Below, piece after piece: positions 7,555-11,989 of a stretch of DNA of 11,989 nt (position 1 is its first letter; each line of letters starts with the position of its first letter). A model generated the notes under the pieces. The model had not been told where the DNA came from and did no database searches. It worked only from the letters and a program-made list of their open reading frames with translations. The translations under genes and the position numbers were made by a program. The stretch is from Fomitopsis serialis (lineage: Eukaryota; Basidiomycota; Agaricomycetes; Polyporales; Fomitopsidaceae). The stretch spans positions 1 to 11,989 of the forward strand of contig NW_025955739.1 of NCBI RefSeq assembly GCF_022376445.1. The letters run 5' to 3'.

Positions 7555-9114
7555 ATGTGCGGCAGATATTCGCTCGGGCTGCCTGTAAGCTGCCTTGCAT
7601 TGTCTTCTGATTACTTACCACCGCGCAGCACGCAGACATCCAGGAAATGCACGGCTACAATGTCCACGTCGGTGAATGGGTAGGCCAGGATCACTTCCAG
7701 CCGAGGTGCGCGCCCCGCAACCCTCTTCGTCGGTTGTAGCTGTTCACACCGCAAAGGCATAACATTGCACCGCGCTCTCAGGCCCCGGTGCTCCGCAGAC
7801 GCGAGCCAGGCGAGGTCGGCTCGCCGGACGACCTCGTCCTCCAGACCATGCGCTGGGGTCTTGTGCCGCACTGGAGCAAGCACGAAGACAAGACGCTAAA
7901 CACGACTAACGCGCGGAAGGAAACTCTGGTGGAAGGTGGGGGTATGTGGCAGAGCATCAAGGGCAAGACACGCTGTGCCGTCGTCTGTGAGGGGTAAGCC
8001 TACCTTGCTCGCTCGAGTGCGGGTACGCTCAGCGGTATAAGCTACTATGAATGGCTGAAGAAGGGGAAGGAGCGCCTGCCCCACTTCACGAAGCGCAAGG
8101 ACGGGAAACTCATGCTCCTCGCAGGCCTGTATGACCGTGTGCAACTTGAAGGTACAGTAGGCTCTCAGGACGCGTACTTCAGTTCCTTGATCGCATGCTA
8201 GGGGAGAGCGAGTCTCTCTGGACATTCACGATCGTGACGACCGACGCGAATGAAGACTTCCAATGGCTGCACGACCGCCAGCCAGTCATCCTGTCGTCCA
8301 TGGAGGCACTCACCCAGTGGCTCGACACGTCCCCGCAGAAGTGGACGTCTAAGCTCACGAAACTAGTCGAGCCGTATCACGACGCCGAAGCTCCTCTGGC
8401 ATGGTGAGCCCAATCAAAGCAGGCCACTCGATCGAATTGTTGTACTCAAGCCTGGCAGTTACCAAGTCCCGAAGGAAGTGGGCAAAGTCGGGACGGAATC
8501 GCCGACGTTCATACAGCCCATCGCCGGTCGGAAAGACGGCATCCAAGCCATGTTCGCGAAGCAGGCTGCATCTACGTCCTCGCAGCCGACTAAGGCCACC
8601 AAGCGGAAGCGAAGTACGTCGCCCCCACAGTCCTCTTCGTTGACAGACCAAGCGAAACGTGAGCCCTCGATGGACACGAGGCCATCGGCGGACAAGTTGA
8701 ACACATGGGAGGATGACTCCGAGATCGAATACGTCGACGGTCCCAGTTCTACACCAGACAAGGTGAGGCATCCGTTTAGTGCTGTCATACACGCCGCGTA
8801 CCGAGGGACTGGCTGCTCCGCTAGAAGGCGAAGGTGAAGCAAGAGGCAGATGACAAACACACACCACCGTCCACACCGTCAAAGGTAAGCGCGTAATTGT
8901 CGGTAGCTAATGATCCACGTTGAATGAGGGGCAGCGCGCGCGCACCACAGCAAAGTCACCCAAGGTAAGGAGAGCACAGACGTGACCGACGCGTGTCGAC
9001 CTGAGTTTGTAACTGATGTGCGACTTCCGCGATCAGGTCGCGACGCCCAGAAAGCAGCAGGGAAAACCGACAGATCCATCCTCCAAAATCACCGCTTTTT
9101 TCGGGAAGACATGA
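7555..9114 (+). CDS. HMCES: HMCES/SRAP abasic-site DNA-protein crosslink protein
   Basis: SRAP proteins (HMCES, bacterial YedK) form a stable thiazolidine crosslink between their N-terminal cysteine and abasic sites in single-stranded DNA, shielding replication forks. Exons: 7555-7584, 7629-7705, 7757-7993, 8042-8151, 8202-8403, 8459-8762, 8825-8884, 8935-8964, 9037-9114; product 375 aa. The start is fixed by MCGRY, since Met removal exposes Cys2. Other active-site residues are visible: Asn38 in HNIAPRSQ, Glu118 in GYYEW, His175 in WLHDRQPVI. MRWGLVPHW, TTNAR and PKEVGKVG are family blocks. After about residue 235 comes a disordered basic tail with KRKR, a VKQE SUMO-like site and repeated S/T-P, ending SSKITAFFGKT, a PIP-box-like motif; human HMCES also carries a PCNA-binding motif in its tail. 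Introns are 44-72 nt. Intron 2 has an unusual CAAAG acceptor but gives the right protein junction. No catalytic residue is missing. Confidence 0.95.
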
Positions 9115-9628
9115 GATGGCCCTCTGCCTTACGTGCTGGCCGGCTTACGTGGTTCCATGTTCGTTTCAGTCAACGTACTGTCAATTGTACGGTACGCCTT
9201 GCAAACACGACGCGCCGACCACCCACACAGAAGTACTCTTACATGTGCATGTTCCAATGTCTGTCGTCTCCGTGTATCTTTACGTGCAATCTCGCTTCGT
9301 CTGCAGCGCTTGCATTATGGCATAGGCGAGTCTCCAGCCAGCAGCCGGTAGATCATACACATACACAATGTCGACGGGGAGAGATAGAACAGACGGAGGT
9401 GAGATTGTATGTACGATAGACAGAGAACAGGAATATGGACACTACTGTTGAGCAATCGCAAAAGCCATGAGGACTCAGAGCAAGATGGTGACAAGAACAT
9501 GATTCACAGAGAGCCGGGACGTGGTTCAGAGATTCCGACAAACGGAGGAGGCAGGCAAGAAACAGACGAGCTCGAAATCGAAACGTTCAGTCGGGGAGGC
9601 CCTTCAGGCGTACCACTACTTCGCTTCC
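9115..9628. other. Convergent 3' region of HMCES and the DEF1-like gene
   Basis: This 514-bp stretch lies between the HMCES stop codon (9112-9114, plus) and the DEF1-like stop codon (9629-9631, minus). It should contain both 3' UTRs. Open frames occur on both strands but none has a recognisable domain, good start context or splice pattern. I see no RNA gene, repeat or mobile element. Confidence 0.55.
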
Positions 9629-11989
9629 TCACTGCCAGTAGCCTTGCTGCTGGCGGGGCTGGTACGAGTAGAAGCTCGCGTCAGAGCCGCCCTGCGGGTA
9701 GCCGAGGTGCGCCTGCGGGCCCTGGCCCTGGGCTGCTGCGCCTGCTGGCTCTGCGGCACGCCCGACGCGCTCGCGCCGAACCTCTGCGCGCCGTAGAACC
9801 CGCCCTGCGACGGCTGCTGCACGCCACCGCGGCCCTGCCCGACGCCGCCCTGGCCCATACCGACACCGACGCCGGCGCCGACGTCTTTCATGCCCGCGTT
9901 GTTGCCGTATGGCTTGTACGCGTTGTCCGGGGACGCACCCGCGCGCTGGCCAAGGGGCGGGCCCGACGAAGGGCCGGTGGACTGTCCGAGGCCCATGAAG
10001 CCCTGCATGCCCTGCCCTGCGCCGTAAAGCGACTGGTGCTTCCCGTAGTCGTTCGTGGGCAAGCCGCTCCCGACGCTCTGCCCGTGCGAGTGCTGCGAGT
10101 GGTGGGAGTAGCCGATGTCCTCGTATGCGTTGGCCGGGTGCTGCTGCCCGTACAAGCTCTGGCCATATGGCGACTGCGGCTGGACAGCGCTCGGAGGCTG
10201 CTTCGTAGCTGGCGAGGGGCAGACTGAGGCCCGGGCGGGCCCTGGAAGACGGTCGGGTACTTGACGAATGGCTGTGGGACGGTGTAGCCAGAGTTGTAGG
10301 GCGAGCCATAGTACTGGTTCTGCGGGTAGCCGTAGTAGTAAGGCAACGGCGGAGGGTAGCTCTGCGGGGGGCCTTGGCCGGGACCGGCTTGACCCTGGGT
10401 CGCTCCCTGCGACGAAGGCGGGATCTGCTGAGACGACTGGGAGTTGACGGGCGGGAGACCAGGAGCGCCGTGAGGCTGTTGCTGTGACCCGGGCAGGCCC
10501 TTGATCTCGTCGTGGCTGCCCAGGACGTTCCGGTTGCCAAAGCCGCTCTGGGCTGAATACGAGTCGTAGAAGCCCTGCTGCTACAAAGAACAATGGGTCA
10601 TGAGAAAACCATCAATTCAACAAAACGGTAACGTACCCTCTGGTTGTCGTTGTAGCCATACTCGTTGCCCGAGAAGCCACCGAGGTGGGAGCCTTGGCCT
10701 TGGTGCTGTTGGCCAAGTTGGCCGAACGCACCATACGGGCTGTCCTGTGACTGGCCGGCGGGCGGGGTGGGAGCGTGGAAGTACGGGGCCTCCGGCTGGC
10801 GGAAGTACGAAGGCGCAGCGCTGATGCCTTGCGGCTGATTCGCGTGGGGCACAGACGGCGAGTGCTGTGCTTGGCTCTGCGCGGGGTCGAGGTGCGTGGG
10901 GAGGCCGTGCTGCGAGTACTGGTGGTGCTGCTGCGAGTGGAGCTGGTTCTGCGATTGGCTCTGCGGCAGCTGGTGGTTCGACAGAGATTGTTGGGGCAGG
11001 CTCTGCGCGTGTTGCGAGAACTGCGACATCGAGGCGGAGGCGGGGGTTGCGGAAGGGATGGAAGGCTGCTGAGTGGGGATGGCGGATTGGGAGAGCGATG
11101 AGGGGAGTGTGTGTTGAGGCGGGCTGACGACCTGGGGCTGGGTCTGGGTCTGCGGAGGCAGAGTTTGTTGGAACAGTGTCTGGCTTGCACACTGGTGCGG
11201 GAGTAGGGGGAGATGTGACTTGAGGAGCCAGAGGTTCTTGCTGTTGCACCGGCGCATGTACGGTCTGAGGCTCTAGTACGCTTGCGAGGGGGGGCTCAGG
11301 TGCCCGAGCAGGTGCAGGAGCCGAGGCGGGTACTAGGGAGGGCTCAGTCGCCGGCGGTTCAGTGCTGAAAGTGATGTCAGATTTTAAGGCTTGCAGGACC
11401 GACGGAAGGGGCATACCCATCGGGAGCATCTATGTCGTCGCCGCCGAGGCTCAAGCTACCGAACTGCATCCCGACCTTCTCGATGCCAGTTCCGAAGCTT
11501 GAACTGGGCATGACGACAGCCTGGTCTGTCGTCTTGAATTTCGCACTCCCCCGGTGAACCGCAGCACCAGGCCGCGTGTGCGCGGCCGGCGTAAGAGGTT
11601 TCGTCGGGATCGCCACAGGCTCTGCAGCAGCAGGCGCGAGCTGAGCCTCGAACGAGACAGTGGCAGGTTCCCTCTCAAAGACCGCTGGAGGTGCTGCAGT
11701 TGACTCCGGCTCAGGCTCGACGATCTGCGGCTCCTCGAGCACAGGCGTAGGGTCCTTACCCCACGACTCTGCTACAGGCTTGACTCGCGGCTCGTCGTCC
11801 CATGTCGCGCCTGCACGGTTGTCGGCTCTTCCCAGCCTTGTTGCTGAGGCTCTGCCGCAGTTCCACGTGTGGCGGGGTTGGCTCTCGCAGGGGTTCAACC
11901 GCTGGGGTGGCAGCAGGCGCAGAGATTGATTGAGGAGGTGCGACGGGGCAGGTGCAGCAGAGGAGGCGCCGGCTTTTCCTGGGCACTGC
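9629..11989 (-). CDS. DEF1: DEF1/UBAP2L-like low-complexity protein, 5'-partial, with frame breaks
   Basis: Yeast Def1 helps ubiquitylate and degrade stalled RNA polymerase II; its animal relatives UBAP2/UBAP2L bind ubiquitin and RNA. Exons on the minus strand: 11989-11417, 11364-11193, 11149-10637, 10580-9629 (stop TGA 9631-9629); introns are 52, 43 and 56 nt. The 5' end, where a CUE/UBA-type domain would lie, is outside the window. Seen in order: a P/E/A-rich region with GWEEPTTVQ and TWDDEPRVKP; a conserved block VVMPSSSFGTGIEKVGMQFG then SLSLGGDD, similar to the UBAP2-family 'MP...VQFG.L.FG' motif; a Q/S/P-rich domain; then a G/Y/Q/P-rich prion-like tail (YYYGYPQNQYYGSPYNSGY) ending YQPRQQQGYWQ. 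About 735 residues are in the window. The protein-like frame switches by one base at five places (about 11945, 11863, 11806, 10216 and 9730), always as if one base were missing. The family call is from motif resemblance and is moderate. Confidence 0.62.
9730..9732 (-). other. Apparent -1 frame break in DEF1-like gene (C run)
   Basis: Upstream frame reads PQSQQAQQP; the C-terminal frame resumes QGQGPQAHLGYPQGG and runs to the stop. The two join if one base is added to the coding-strand CCC. The only nearby GT...AG span is 32 nt and lacks a branch point. Confidence 0.65.
10216..10219 (-). other. Apparent -1 frame break in DEF1-like gene (CCCC run)
   Basis: Upstream frame reads VFQGPPGPQSAP; downstream frame reads SPATKQPPSAVQPQSPYGQ. 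The junction is the coding-strand GCCCCTCG, where one added C would join them. No intron signals are present. Confidence 0.65.
11805..11867 (-). other. Two apparent -1 frame breaks in DEF1-like gene
   Basis: Going 5' to 3' on the minus strand, REPTPPHV continues as GTAAEPQQQGWEEPTTVQA only if a base is missing near 11863-11867 (coding GTGGA), and that segment continues as ATWDDEPRVKPVAESWG only if another is missing near 11806-11811 (coding GGCGCG). No normal splice pair fits in the 60 nt between. Confidence 0.55.
11945..11948 (-). other. Apparent -1 frame break in DEF1-like gene (CCCC run)
   Basis: The frame AGASSAAPAP joins VAPPQSISAPAATPAVEP if one base is added to the coding-strand GCCCCG. 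This lies only about 40 nt from the window edge, so the upstream frame is judged on few residues. Confidence 0.45.

Noticed and set aside
9730..9761. A 32-nt GT...AG span at the DEF1-like break
   Set aside because: Too short, no branch point or pyrimidine tract; it would delete Q-rich coding sequence that matches the flanks.
9409..10227. A 272-codon plus-strand open frame
   Set aside because: It is antisense to the DEF1-like exons; its Ala/Arg/Leu/Val-rich composition is the usual shadow of a GC-rich gene, and it has no domain or splice structure.
1..11989. tRNA, rRNA, CRISPR, transposon ends, or a novel multi-gene defence or biosynthetic system
   Set aside because: No cloverleaf with a standard T-loop, no regularly spaced repeats, no terminal inverted repeats or transposase motifs were seen; the genes are unrelated eukaryotic housekeeping genes.

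Overview
The window looks like nuclear DNA of a basidiomycete fungus, most likely an agaricomycete. It is GC-rich and gene-dense, and every gene is cut by 43-77 nt introns with fungal donors (GTRNGY), CTAAC/CTGAC-like branch points and short 3' ends. The proteins include a hypusine-type eIF5A, a LIM protein, a TFIID subunit, an HMCES/SRAP protein and a DEF1/UBAP2-like protein. There is no sign of bacterial operons, mobile elements, CRISPR or rRNA/tRNA.

Layout. (1) 1-309 (+): the last exons of a gene whose C-terminus resembles the CS-like domain of PIH1/Nop17 proteins. (2) 310-1415: about 1.1 kb between convergent genes, with no gene I can support. (3) 1416-2904 (-): a two-LIM-domain protein whose first LIM domain is assembled from exons of 66, 21, 12, 69 and 8 nt; its frame breaks once just before LIM2. 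(4) 2905-3186: shared divergent promoter. (5) 3187-3967 (+): eIF5A, six exons, 160 aa. (6) 4412-5157 (-): a secreted, eight-cysteine CFEM-like protein with a hydrophobic C-terminal tail and a probable GC-AG intron. (7) 5631-7431 (-): TFIID subunit TAF8-like, 564 aa. (8) 7432-7554: a 123-bp shared promoter with a CCAAT box. (9) 7555-9114 (+): HMCES/SRAP, nine exons, 375 aa, ending in a PIP-box-like motif. (10) 9629-11989 (-): a DEF1/UBAP2L-like Q/G/P-rich protein, open at the window edge, with five apparent single-base losses.

The genes do not form a pathway. They are housekeeping genes (translation elongation, transcription initiation, abasic-site protection, Pol II degradation or RNA binding, cytoskeletal/LIM scaffolding) arranged as divergent pairs (LIM/eIF5A, TAF8/HMCES) and convergent pairs (PIH1-like/LIM, eIF5A/CFEM-like, HMCES/DEF1). 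I see no new multi-gene system. The points most worth a second look are the LIM1 micro-exons, the same-sign frame breaks (sequence quality or gene decay), the GC-AG intron, an in-frame retainable TAF8 intron, and the PCNA-binding-like tail of HMCES. All exon models come from reading splice signals and protein-family agreement by eye; none was checked with RNA data.
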